Source: Candidatus Bathyarchaeota archaeon (GTDB taxonomy: Archaea > Thermoproteota > CALKCG01 > B24 > JAGTQN01). Taken from it: a DNA stretch of 43,202 nucleotides. Below the pieces are notes generated by a model. It worked only from the letters and a program-made list of their open reading frames with translations, searched no databases and was not told the DNA's origin. The position numbers were made by a program, and so were the translations under genes. Numbering within the stretch: position 1 is the stretch's first letter; every line of letters starts with the position of its first letter. Shown here in pieces: positions 1 through 7,578 of the stretch. Location: positions 1-43,202 of the forward strand of contig JAGTQN010000003.1 in the NCBI GenBank assembly GCA_018396395.1, given 5' to 3'.

Positions 1-2211
1 GCCTTCCATCCTAACGCTTACGCTAAGAATCCCAACCATCGGAAACTTCAGGGCTTCCTCCAAGGTCATTACGATGAGGCTTGATGGAGGACAGTCGTAG
101 ACAAACGGAACTTCGGATGCAACATTAAGGAGCTTAGGAAGGATTGTATCGCCGTTGGCATCCAATAAGGACTTGAAGGCATCGTCATCGAAGATGCCCA
201 CGATCCTATACTTGCTTTCGAATATAATGCTATCCCCCACATCGACCTTAAGGAGCTCGGCTAACTTCGAGCTTATCAGAATGCCATCATTCTCATCGTC
301 TTTTATATAGTCGCCCTTAACTATGGTAGCCTTTATGGGCATCAGATCTGCCTGAAGGCTTGGCTTTATTCCGATTATACCATGGATTGGGACCTCGGCG
401 AAATCGCCTGAAGCAGTCCTTGCGTATCCCAAGGCTGAATTGTCTGGATGTATCGGGCTCTCCGCCTTTGGCACAACCCTCGTAACGTTCGGCTGCCCCC
501 CAAGCCATAGGATGAAGTTCTCGGAAAGCTCCCTGTAGGTTACGAACATCTCCCCAGCCTGGACATCCTCAACGATGAGCCATCCCTCCGGAAGGGGCTT
601 GGGAAGTAGGGGCCTGAAGGTATTGAGGACAAGGCCCCTTCCTGCGGCTATGGATGTCGTCGTTATGAAGCCAAAGGCCATGATGGCTACCGTAGCCAGG
701 GTTAGGCCTGTCCTTAGCCTCCTTCGCCTCAGGTTCCTGGCAGCTATGGAGAAGGATGTGATGATGGCGCTTTTTAGGGCCAGGGATCGCCATTGGGTCC
801 CATCCCTTCCCCTTCCCCTTCCCTTACGCTCCTCGAAGAGCCCAGGAAGCCTCATGGCTCCATAGCCAAAGCCCAGGCTTACTAAAGCCATAAGGATGAA
901 ATGGATAGGGGGAACGAGGCGGCATCCTGGAAAGGCTATGAAGAAGGCTGCCAGCATGGCTCCATAAGCCAAGGCCAGGAAGAGGGGTGTAAGGCTGAGG
1001 AAGGTCCGCCTTCGTCCTAGGGCTACCTCTATGCCCAAGGTCCGCTCCACGAGGAGATAGATGAGGGCTATGGATGTGAGGGCGAAGAAGATCGTAAGGA
1101 CGTAGGCAGAGTTCCTGCCTTCCTCGAAGAGGCTCTGGAGCTTCTGGGATGCATCGCTTCCAAGCATCCATGCCCTCCTTAGGCAGGCATAGGCATCATA
1201 GTACCTTCCCTGCTTAAGATAAAGCTGGGCAGAATCCACGAAGCCCAGGGACCTGAGGACATCCTGGCGCTCAGCCACGACCAAAAAGCCCGTATCCTCA
1301 GCCCTTAGGAGGCTTTCCAAAGCCCCATCCAGGATGCGCCTTACAAGGACTGCATTGAAGAGAATCGCCTCCTTGTCCACCTCGACCTCGAGGAAGCTTC
1401 CCTGGGAAAGGCGGTAGTAGCCTGAGCCGTAGCCTGAGCCGTAACCAGAGCCGTAACCAGAGCCATAACCATAACCGTAGCCTGCATCGGCTCCTAAGGT
1501 AAACTCATGGGCTATGGAGCCAGATCTGGCCCAGACTCTGATGCCTACGGGAACATCCGCAGGAACGATGGCATAGCTTCGATTAAGCCCAAGCTCATAG
1601 GCTTCCTGGACCATGCCATAAAGGGCTATGGAAGGGGCAGCCAAGGGCTTCTCGGGGCTTAGGACTGTGAACCTCCAATCGGAGGCAGGGCTTGGGCTTT
1701 CTACGAACCTTATCTCGCCCTTAAGGAAGATCGTGGCCGCCGGGATGAGGTTGAAGGTATAGGAAGCCATGGATCCCCTCTGGATGTAGACATCCCAGCT
1801 GCAGGGAACATAGTCTATGCCGGGGCTTTCTGATAGATCAGCAAGGACGTAGACCCTATGCCATCCCTCATAGCCCGTTTTTAGGAGGAAGGATCCTAGG
1901 GAATCCGTATAGGAGGAGGCTATGAGGCTTCGCCTATAGGATGTCTGGGCATAGAAGAGGAGGATCCTGGCTTTTGGAAGGGGTTTGTGGCTGGAGGAGT
2001 CGAAGACATAGCCCACTATGGTACCGGCTTCTGGAGGCGAAGGGGCTGCCGAGACCTGGGCCCTTGGAATGGCTATAAAGAGGAGGAGGGGTAGGAGAGA
2101 GGTTAAGAGGAGAAAGGCAATAAGGGAGACCCTAAACAATTCTCTCCGAAAGCCTTCCCTCGAAAATCCTAAGAAAATTGGGAGGGTGACGCTATGCTGT
2201 ATCTGTTTCAT
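1..2211 (-). CDS. FtsX/MacB-type permease with N-terminal carboxypeptidase-regulatory-like domain (partial, 3' end outside window)
   Basis: The frame is open from the ATG at 2211 to the window edge (737 codons, no stop), so the C-terminus is missing. In order I see: a basic N-terminus and hydrophobic segment (about residues 24-50, signal or anchor); a beta-rich CarboxypepD_reg-like domain beginning AGTIVGYVFDSSSHKPLPKA; a long extracellular part with a Gly-Tyr-Ser repeat (1421-1482); a membrane helix after GRNSAYV; two or more further helices; then the FtsX-type start ARNLRRRRLRTGLTLATVAI, followed by a periplasmic-like MacB_PCD domain ending near the window edge. Proteins of this kind are the membrane half of ABC systems for lipoprotein or peptide export, or mechanotransmission; the ATPase would be expected beyond position 1. 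The fusion with a surface domain suggests an envelope role. Function is inferred from architecture only. Confidence 0.8.
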   Translation of the reverse strand, partial: MKQIQHSVTLPIFLGFSREGFRRELFRVSLIAFLLLTSLLPLLLFIAIPRAQVSAAPSPPEAGTIVGYVFDSSSHKPLPKARILLFYAQTSYRRSLIASSYTDSLGSFLLKTGYEGWHRVYVLADLSESPGIDYVPCSWDVYIQRGSMASYTFNLIPAATIFLKGEIRFVESPSPASDWRFTVLSPEKPLAAPSIALYGMVQEAYELGLNRSYAIVPADVPVGIRVWARSGSIAHEFTLGADAGYGYGYGSGYGSGYGSGYGSGYYRLSQGSFLEVEVDKEAILFNAVLVRRILDGALESLLRAEDTGFLVVAERQDVLRSLGFVDSAQLYLKQGRYYDAYACLRRAWMLGSDASQKLQSLFEEGRNSAYVLTIFFALTSIALIYLLVERTLGIEVALGRRRTFLSLTPLFLALAYGAMLAAFFIAFPGCRLVPPIHFILMALVSLGFGYGAMRLPGLFEERKGRGRGRDGTQWRSLALKSAIITSFSIAARNLRRRRLRTGLTLATVAIMAFGFITTTSIAAGRGLVLNTFRPLLPKPLPEGWLIVEDVQAGEMFVTYRELSENFILWLGGQPNVTRVVPKAESPIHPDNSALGYARTASGDFAEVPIHGIIGIKPSLQADLMPIKATIVKGDYIKDDENDGILISSKLAELLKVDVGDSIIFESKYRIVGIFDDDAFKSLLDANGDTILPKLLNVASEVPFVYDCPPSSLIVMTLEEALKFPMVGILSVSVRMEG
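1421..1482 (-). repeat. In-frame 12-bp repeat encoding (GYGS)n linker in the permease
   Basis: About five imperfect 12-bp units encode GYGYGYGSGYGSGYGSGYGS-like sequence between two extracellular parts of the FtsX-type permease. It is low-complexity, probably a flexible linker, and the repeat number is likely to vary between strains. Confidence 0.8.
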
Positions 2212-2344
2212 TGCTTTATCTTCCCTTTTCCTCCATCGTATAATTTTAACCCCGAACTTCACAGACTTAACTAACCTAGTTTAAGGCTTAAACATATAAT
2301 GACATACATACCTTTTGAAATGGGCTCCCTAAACAGTTGTCTGC

Positions 2345-3075
2345 ATGCTTAAGCCATTCGTTGAGGACATGGAAAAATTGCTTAAAATGCTTAAAGCTTT
2401 CCGTGATGCGTGCAACTACATTTCTAAGGTAGCCTTTGAGCATAGAGTCTTTAATCCCGTTGCTCTTCACCACATGTTTACCGAGAGAAGAGAGAAGTTT
2501 AGTCTTCCAGCAAACCTCGCCACAAGAGCAAGAGATAGGGTTGCTAAAGCCTACAAACAGGGAAAGATAGACTTCTTAAATTCACGAATGTTTCGATGGG
2601 CTTGGATGCAAGGCCCTTCAGACTTATTTACAAGCCAGATGGAATCTACGTCTCTATTTCCACGCTTCAAAGAGGGTTAAACCCTTGCTTGACATAAGCT
2701 ATTACCAGAGAAAGCTTCTTGAAGATGCTAAGCCTACACACCGTCTTGGCTTATAGGAGAAAAGCCTTCTTTCTCCATATAACTATAAGCTATACCAGAG
2801 CCTAAAGGTAACAACCCCGTAAGCATCGATATTGGAATGAAGAACCTTCTCACTGCCTCTAACGGCTTCAAAGTTAAAGGCGGAGAAATCCTCCATAAAA
2901 GGCATCGTTTTAGAGAGCCCTGCTCGTCTCTCCAAAGCAAAGGCAGTTCCTCTTCGAAGAGGAAGCTCAAAGGGCTGAGCGGAAGGGAAAGGAAATATGT
3001 AAATACTGTTCTGCATAGGTAAGCAGGGCTTTTGTAAATCGCTCTTAATCAGGGAGTTTGTTTGTGATGGGGAAC
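2345..3075 (+). pseudogene. Relic of TnpB (IS200/IS605 accessory RNA-guided nuclease)
   Basis: The first frame (2345-2680) carries a TnpB-like N-terminus including ACNYISKVAFEHRVFNP and SLPANLATRARDRVAKAYK. After a frameshift the other frames give KPDGIYVSISTLQ, VKPLLDISYYQRKLLEDAKP and YRRKAFFLHITISYT, and the third piece (from about 2827) gives SIDIGMKNLLTASNGFKVKG, the region of the first RuvC aspartate, then KRKLKGLSGRERKYVNTVLH. The rest of the RuvC domain and the zinc finger are absent or unrecognisable. At least three frame breaks make it non-functional. No TnpA transposase is visible beside it, so it was probably an orphan IS1341-type TnpB. Confidence 0.8.
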
Positions 3076-3242
3076 CCATCCATGGATCTTAGGAACGCCA
3101 ATAATCCCATGATTATGTGCGACCTTGTATTAAGATTTGGCACAATACGACATGGTCCGGATGGAAAGTTGTCATCAATCCATGAAAAGCGTCGGCTCCT
3201 CTACAGAAGCCTCATGGGAGCCTACTAGAGCCTTCCGGGATG

Positions 3243-3592
3243 TCAGCTGAAGCATGCAAGACCATAAGGTCTCGTATACTCTATCTTCCCGGTTGTCGGA
3301 TCTACCTTTATCCCCAACCCCTCCAAGGCGGTGACTCCAAGCAAGGGTTCAGGGACGTCCATTATGGCAACTGGCAGTACCCTTCCCTCTCGCCTATTTT
3401 TACGTAGGCATAGGATAGCTGGGCTTCCACTTTCCGCCTGTCGGCCAAGAGTAATTCAACCTTCGCCATCGGTTTTATGGCTAGGATTTCCGTTAGCCTT
3501 TGGGGTATTGCCGTGTAGTAGGCACCCGTGTCGACAAGGAAGTCCGTCTCCTCAACCCGTGTCCTTTCAGGGGAACCCAACAGGGCTTTCAC
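3243..3592 (-). pseudogene. Retropepsin-like aspartic protease, frameshifted
   Basis: A GTG start at 3592 with AGGTGA upstream opens a 76-codon frame containing FLVDTGAYYTAIP, the Asp-Thr-Gly active site of single-domain (clan AA) aspartyl proteases, then ADRRKVEAQLSYAYVKIG. That frame stops at 3362. The adjacent frame continues at once with LPVAIMDVPEPLLGVTALEG and LGIKVDPTTGKIEYTRPYG, the expected C-terminal half with the conserved LLG-x-T-A-L-E, down to a stop at 3243. One single-base indel near GGGTACTGCC separates the halves. Restored, the protein is about 115 residues, a normal length. It is either a recent pseudogene or a sequencing error. A second, more decayed paralogue lies at 11512-11995. 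Confidence 0.8.
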
Positions 3593-3689
3593 CTTACATA
3601 ACCCATCTGATCACTTTCCATCCACTATTTGGCTCCTTTATCCATAAAAGCGTCTAGTCCCTCTAGCCGGCTTCCTATGCATGGGAAGC

Positions 3690-4411
3690 TATCCTAAGGA
3701 TTTTCTTCCATCATCTTAAGCTTAAGCTCTGTAAGCCTCTTTATCCGGATCCCCTTAGGCTTCATTCCTCGTAAGCATGTACCATACGATTGTGGGCATT
3801 TCCTGGCTAAGGCTACGATGGCCTTTTGATGGCTTACGGGTGGCTACACGCCTTTAGAGGCTTCCATTACAAGCCCCTCATATCATCTCATATCATATCA
3901 TCTCATATCATCCCGTCGCTTAGGGAAGACCTCTTGCTGCCTGACTGGACGAAGATCCATCTGAACGAAAACGCTTGGAGCTCCGCTTCGTTATTCTTCC
4001 CATAGGCTCTATCTTATCACCGGTCTGGGGGAACGTAGAGAAGGCACTAGGTAGCCCACGAAGCCAGCTTCGAAGGACTTGCGAAGGAAACCTTGAATGT
4101 CACAACCTCAGCAGGTTGAGATCGCCGTATAGTAGTCGATTCTAGGCATCCACGATAAATGAGGAGCTTTACGGCATCCTCCTCCAAGGCTATGGAGGCG
4201 ATAGTCCTGGTTATGCAAAGCCTTATCAATGGTTCCCAGTAGCCTATATGACTGCCTTCTCTTCCTACCCTCAAGGGCTTCTAGAAGCCTCTCGATTCCT
4301 AGGCTGTCGTTCGTTTGAGAAGGGATAGCTCGTCCAGGATCCTGCCCTATCATCCTTAAGGCATGCCTGGAAGCTATGCTTTGCTACCTCGATCCCTACG
4401 TTTATCTTAGC
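3690..4411 (-). pseudogene. Relic of an IS110-family transposase
   Basis: Three minus-strand frames read in succession give IS110 N-terminal (DEDD) signatures: KINVGIEVAKHSFQACLKDD from 4411, then SLGIERLLEALEGRKR, then IGYWEPLIRLCITRTIASIA. Further downstream (about 3850-3690) a fourth piece gives LSQEMPTIVWYMLTRNEAY, like the IS110 C-terminal block. The middle, including the Transposase_20 domain, is mostly lost and frame breaks are numerous. IS110 elements use a bridge RNA; I could not locate one here. Confidence 0.7.
3879..3911. repeat. Short tandem repeat of CATATCAT/CATCT units
   Basis: About 33 bp of overlapping CATATCAT and CATCT units inside the IS110 relic. This looks like a simple slippage repeat in unconstrained DNA. 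Confidence 0.75.
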
Positions 4412-4459
4412 ATGGCTTCGCTTCTTAAGGTTGGCCCATGGTTTGGGGTATAATTTCAA

Positions 4460-4833
4460 CGCCCCATGCCTTATTAAACATCTTAATTTGTTTGGAAGGG
4501 ATTCAGAGGCCCCAGATTTTTATCCATATTTTTTGGCTGCCTTCCTTCACTCGAATCGAGTCTCTCGGTCCTTAAGCCTTTTTACAGCTTCGAGAGGCTA
4601 TGACGCTTACGAGGTGGCTACATAGATGCTGAACTGCCCTTTTGGATGGATAAAGGGCTACGCAAGCAGCAGAAGTTTAGTTTGATATTTTATTCGCAAA
4701 GCTTCTGTGTGAAAGGAGAATGCCTCTTTTCTTTTCCTAGAAAAGCGAATAAGTTTTTTAGCCTTGCGGACGCCTAGTGCCTTAGCTAACTGAAATAAAG
4801 GCTTTATTCCTATTCCCTTGATGAGGGAGACGA
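4460..4833. other. Gap without a convincing gene
   Basis: No recognisable gene. A 63-codon minus-strand frame (4849-4658) rich in Lys and Leu matches nothing I know and overlaps the start of the next gene head-on, so I treat it as chance or as decayed sequence. Confidence 0.5.
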
Positions 4834-5499
4834 ATGGTAAGGCTGACAAGGACTGTGGTGAGGCTTCACTCTGAAGAAAGGCTTGAAAGACCCTTGGCGA
4901 TTTTGGGGTTAACGGGCCATGGAGATGTGGGAAGGCTAGTCGTAAGGCATCTTATAAGGCTGACAGGAGCTAAAGCCCTCGCTGATCTTTACTCCCCCTT
5001 CTTTCCGGATTATGTAACCATCGATGCCTTGGGAATAAGCCATCTACCATGCTATGAGGTCTACGGCTCCAAGGATTCGAGGCCCAACCTCCTCCTGATA
5101 ACTGGTCAATACCATCCAGACCCTGAATCGATCGAATCTTGCTACGAGGTTTCCGATGCGATTCTAAGGTTTGCCATAAGGCTTGGGTGCCGGAGATTCG
5201 TAAGCTTAGATGGACACTTAACCAAGTCTGGGAAAGTCTCCATTCTAGTAGCCGCCACTTCGAGGCGTTTGGCTACCATCTTAGCCGAGAGGGGAGGGGG
5301 ACAAATCTATCGTGGAAAGGTCATATCCGGAGTTCCGGGGTTATTCCTTGGCTTAGCAAGGCTTAGGGGGCTTAGTGGCGCATGCCTTCTTACCACTACC
5401 TCTGGTAAGGCACTAGATGAAGAGGCCGCGAAGGTTACTATAGATTTTCTTAAGAAAGCATTGATTTCGAAACTTGGGGATTCTAGGGCTGAAAAATAA
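4834..5499 (+). CDS. PAC2-family protein (proteasome-assembly-chaperone-like)
   Basis: 221 residues. The pattern GLTGHGDVGRLVVRHLI, then YSPFFPDYV, LLITGQYHP, YEVSDAILRFA and a glycine-rich GVPGLFLGLARLRGLSGACL matches the PAC2 (COG2047) family. Eukaryotic PAC2 helps assemble 20S proteasomes, but the role of most archaeal members is not established; some are discussed as ATP-grasp partners or proteasome factors. Cytoplasmic, no membrane segment. It stands alone on the plus strand, is followed by a purine-rich tract (5500-5545), and converges with the minus-strand gene at 5610. The ATG at 4834 gives a normal N-terminus. Confidence 0.75.
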   Translation: MVRLTRTVVRLHSEERLERPLAILGLTGHGDVGRLVVRHLIRLTGAKALADLYSPFFPDYVTIDALGISHLPCYEVYGSKDSRPNLLLITGQYHPDPESIESCYEVSDAILRFAIRLGCRRFVSLDGHLTKSGKVSILVAATSRRLATILAERGGGQIYRGKVISGVPGLFLGLARLRGLSGACLLTTTSGKALDEEAAKVTIDFLKKALISKLGDSRAEK

Positions 5500-5545
5500 G
5501 AAAGGAAAGAAAGGAAAGAAAAAAAGGAAAGAAAAAAAGAAGCTT
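5500..5545 (+). repeat. Polypurine tract of AAAGG/AAAGAAAA units
   Basis: After the PAC2 stop the plus strand has about 45 bases of pure A/G in GAAAG-like units. Similar tracts lie between several genes of this window (26685-26707, 34049-34072, 39893-39925). Confidence 0.7.
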
Positions 5546-5609
5546 AAGGAATTCTCTAAATTCCTTCGAAGACCTACTAATGCCATTTTTGAGGAAGGAA
5601 GACGTAATG

Positions 5610-6107
5610 CTACAATCTCTTCAGTACCCACTTCTCCCTTCCATAGCCCGTCTCAGGTGATGGCTGTTCCAGTGTTAGGTCATAGATGTCAGCATGGATG
5701 CCACTCAGCTCCTTCAGAGCCGCGAACATAAGGTTCGTCATGATGTGGCTCGGGCTAGCCCCCTCCTTCAGAAGCCTTATGGAGGACCTTGTAACCGAGA
5801 CTCCAAACATCTCGATAATGACCTCATTCTCCTCCACCTTTGTCAACTTTATCTTCGACATATAGCCCATGCGCTCAAGAAACTCCGCAATCGTCCTTAA
5901 AACATCGTATGGTTCCGAACTTGGGAATTCGACCATTTTCCTAAGCTCTTGAAACCCTATCTCACCGACGCGGTGGAAGAAGGCCTCGGCCGCCTCCTTT
6001 CCATAAAGCTCAGAGTAAGCCTTGCAGATGTTGTAGTTCAAGAAGTCGATGAACTCAGGCCTGACCATCTTCATGGAAATATCCTTAGACAAAGGGATTA
6101 TCGCCAA
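5610..6107 (-). CDS. Conserved-looking hypothetical protein, possibly V4R/heme-NO-binding-like fold
   Basis: 165 residues if started at the TTG at 6107; ATG codons at 6074 and 6068 are alternatives that leave VRPEFIDFLNYNICKAYSEL as the true N-terminus. Predicted alpha-helical first half (YGKEAAEAFFHRVGEIGFQ), then KIKLTKVEENEVIIEMFGVS (beta), a helical SHIMTNLMFAALKEL and a beta C-terminus. The layout, a helical N-part followed by a small alpha/beta sensor-like domain, loosely resembles V4R or HNOB proteins, but I see no decisive motif. No membrane segment. Divergent from the isomerase gene at 6192; the 84-bp spacer must hold both promoters. Function unknown. Confidence 0.6.
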   Translation of the reverse strand: MAIIPLSKDISMKMVRPEFIDFLNYNICKAYSELYGKEAAEAFFHRVGEIGFQELRKMVEFPSSEPYDVLRTIAEFLERMGYMSKIKLTKVEENEVIIEMFGVSVTRSSIRLLKEGASPSHIMTNLMFAALKELSGIHADIYDLTLEQPSPETGYGREKWVLKRL

Positions 6108-6191
6108 TGAGAATTAATCTGGCGCCTATTTAACGATTCCCTCATCTATTTTTATCCTTCAAATTCACTACTAACATGTTAGGTTAGAGCC

Positions 6192-7175
6192 ATGATGATC
6201 CCCCCAGACATAGAGGAAATCGCTCGCAAAATCAAAACAATGGAAATTAGGGGGGCTGCCCTCATCGCAGAAACGGCCGTCAGCTGCCTAAAATCCATCG
6301 CAGAAAGGAGTAGGGCAAAAGAGACTAACGAGTTTATCAAGGAGCTGGACATCGTTGCGAGAAGGCTTCTGGATACCAGACCCACGGCAGTTTCTCTCCC
6401 GAACGCCATTCGATATGTCATGTATAGGGTCCTCCAAGCTGAGGAAAGGGGGGAGGGCATTGATAGTCTAAGGGAAATAACCGTTAAGGCCTGCGATGAG
6501 TTCATCAAGAACGCCAAGGAGGCCATAGGGAAGATTGCCGAGATAGGGGCCAGGAGAATATCCGATGGAGATGTCATCATGACCCATTGCCATAGCACGG
6601 CCGTCGTGGCGATCCTAAAGGCTGCCAAGGCCATGGGGAAGAGCATATCGGTTTATGCGACGGAGACACGGCCCCTATATCAAGGAAGGCTCACGGCCGA
6701 GCAACTTTTACAGAATGACATACCCGTAACGTTAATCGTTGATAGTGCCAGCAGATACTTTATGAAACGGGTTGATAAGGTCCTTGTGGGAGCTGATGCA
6801 GTGGCAGCCAATGGGGCTGTCGTGAACAAAATCGGGACGAGTATGGTTGCCCTAGCAGCCCATGAGGCGAGGACCCTTTTCTTCGTGGCGGCCGAGACCT
6901 TTAAGTTCAGCCCAGAAACCATCATTGGGGAGCTTATAAAGATCGAGGAGCGCCCAAAGGAGGAGATCCTGCCCCCTGAGATCGCGATGAAAGGATTAAA
7001 GGGGATCGAAGTTCGAAATCCTGCCTTTGATGTGACGCCCCCAGACTACATAGACCTCATCATTACGGAGCGAGGGATCATACCTCCTCAGGCGGCCTTG
7101 ACGGTCATACAACAGGAGCTAGGGCCCATTATCTATGAGAAACTCGGCATGTATAGCACCTACAGGGAGTCATAA
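6192..7175 (+). CDS. Ribose 1,5-bisphosphate isomerase
   Basis: 327 residues of the eIF2B-alpha/MtnA superfamily. It contains IRGAALIAETAV, THCHSTAVVAILKAAK with Cys133, ATETRPLYQGRLTA, and VGADAVAANGAVVNKIGT with Asp202. These residue numbers coincide with the catalytic Cys133/Asp202 pair described for the Thermococcus kodakarensis enzyme, which separates R15P isomerase from methylthioribose-1-phosphate isomerase and from regulatory eIF2B subunits. It converts ribose-1,5-bisphosphate to ribulose-1,5-bisphosphate between AMP phosphorylase and form III RuBisCO in archaeal nucleoside salvage. Neither partner is in the window. A TATA-like TATTTTTATCC lies at about 6148-6158. It starts at ATG 6192 or the ATG three bases later. 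Confidence 0.88.
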   Translation: MMIPPDIEEIARKIKTMEIRGAALIAETAVSCLKSIAERSRAKETNEFIKELDIVARRLLDTRPTAVSLPNAIRYVMYRVLQAEERGEGIDSLREITVKACDEFIKNAKEAIGKIAEIGARRISDGDVIMTHCHSTAVVAILKAAKAMGKSISVYATETRPLYQGRLTAEQLLQNDIPVTLIVDSASRYFMKRVDKVLVGADAVAANGAVVNKIGTSMVALAAHEARTLFFVAAETFKFSPETIIGELIKIEERPKEEILPPEIAMKGLKGIEVRNPAFDVTPPDYIDLIITERGIIPPQAALTVIQQELGPIIYEKLGMYSTYRES

Positions 7176-7249
7176 GATAAGAATCCTCTCTGTTCATCGG
7201 CGCTATGTTATATTACATTTCATTTCACCCTAATTTTTACTAAATTCAA

Positions 7250-7394
7250 GCTTTGTGGCTTAATTATGGTTTATAGGTAATAGAGGGCGTTTTCGGTCTC
7301 CGAGTCATGGAGCTGTTTCCGAAAGTTTCCGTAAATCGCACATCTTACTGGTAGAGACGGAAGGGAAAAACCGGAAAAAATTAAGCCACAAAGC
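7250..7394. mobile_element. MITE-like element with perfect 16-bp terminal inverted repeats
   Basis: GCTTTGTGGCTTAATT at 7250-7265 is the exact reverse complement of 7379-7394. The 113 bp between them carry no ORF. AAATTCA occurs immediately outside both ends (7242-7248 and 7396-7402), consistent with a target-site duplication of 7-8 bp. The element is too short for a transposase. A long RNA hairpin is the alternative, but a 113-nt loop makes that less likely. Confidence 0.65.
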
Positions 7395-7467
7395 AAAATT
7401 CATCACTTTTTTTCTTTCTAAGAAACCTTTCTAATCCTTTTGTAGGAAGGATAGAAAAAGATACCAG

Positions 7468-7575
7468 GTGCTTGAATCTTTAGGCTGGAAAATGGAGACG
7501 GAGTCGAAGACGGAGATGGAGGCGAGGACAAAGATGGAGTTTAAGGTGAAGGTATTGGAAGACGGAGGGATATGA
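7468..7575 (+). CDS. Tiny ORF directly upstream of the PqqD-like gene (doubtful)
   Basis: A GTG at 7468 (or ATG at 7492) opens 35 (or 27) codons of a highly charged peptide (METESKTEMEARTKMEFK, then VKVLEDGGI) that stops at 7575, three bases before the next ATG. The DNA is a repetitive GGAGAC/GGAGAT purine run and the last codons overlap the GGAGGG Shine-Dalgarno of the next gene. It could be a leader peptide or just purine-rich leader sequence; I have no homologue in mind. Confidence 0.25.
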   Translation: MLESLGWKMETESKTEMEARTKMEFKVKVLEDGGI

Positions 7576-7578
7576 TAA

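Noticed and set aside
575-865. ORFs opposite the permease gene (575-865 plus, 824-1171 and 569-793 minus)
   Set aside because: Arg/Pro/His-rich frames antisense or out of frame to the long coding frame; typical shadows.
3331-3657. 108-codon plus-strand ORF
   Set aside because: It is antisense to the retropepsin relic and has no protein-like pattern.
3879-3911. Possible CRISPR-like repeat
   Set aside because: Only about 33 bp of short slippage units with no spacers; no CRISPR array was seen anywhere in the window.
4658-4849. 63-codon minus-strand ORF rich in Lys/Leu
   Set aside because: No recognised motif, overlaps the start of the PAC2 gene head-on, and sits beside decayed DNA.
5610-6107. 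Firm assignment as V4R or heme-NO-binding protein
   Set aside because: Only a loose secondary-structure resemblance; no His or Cys ligand motif, so kept as hypothetical.
6179-6646. 155-codon minus-strand ORF with hydrophobic stretches
   Set aside because: Antisense shadow of the ribose-1,5-bisphosphate isomerase gene.
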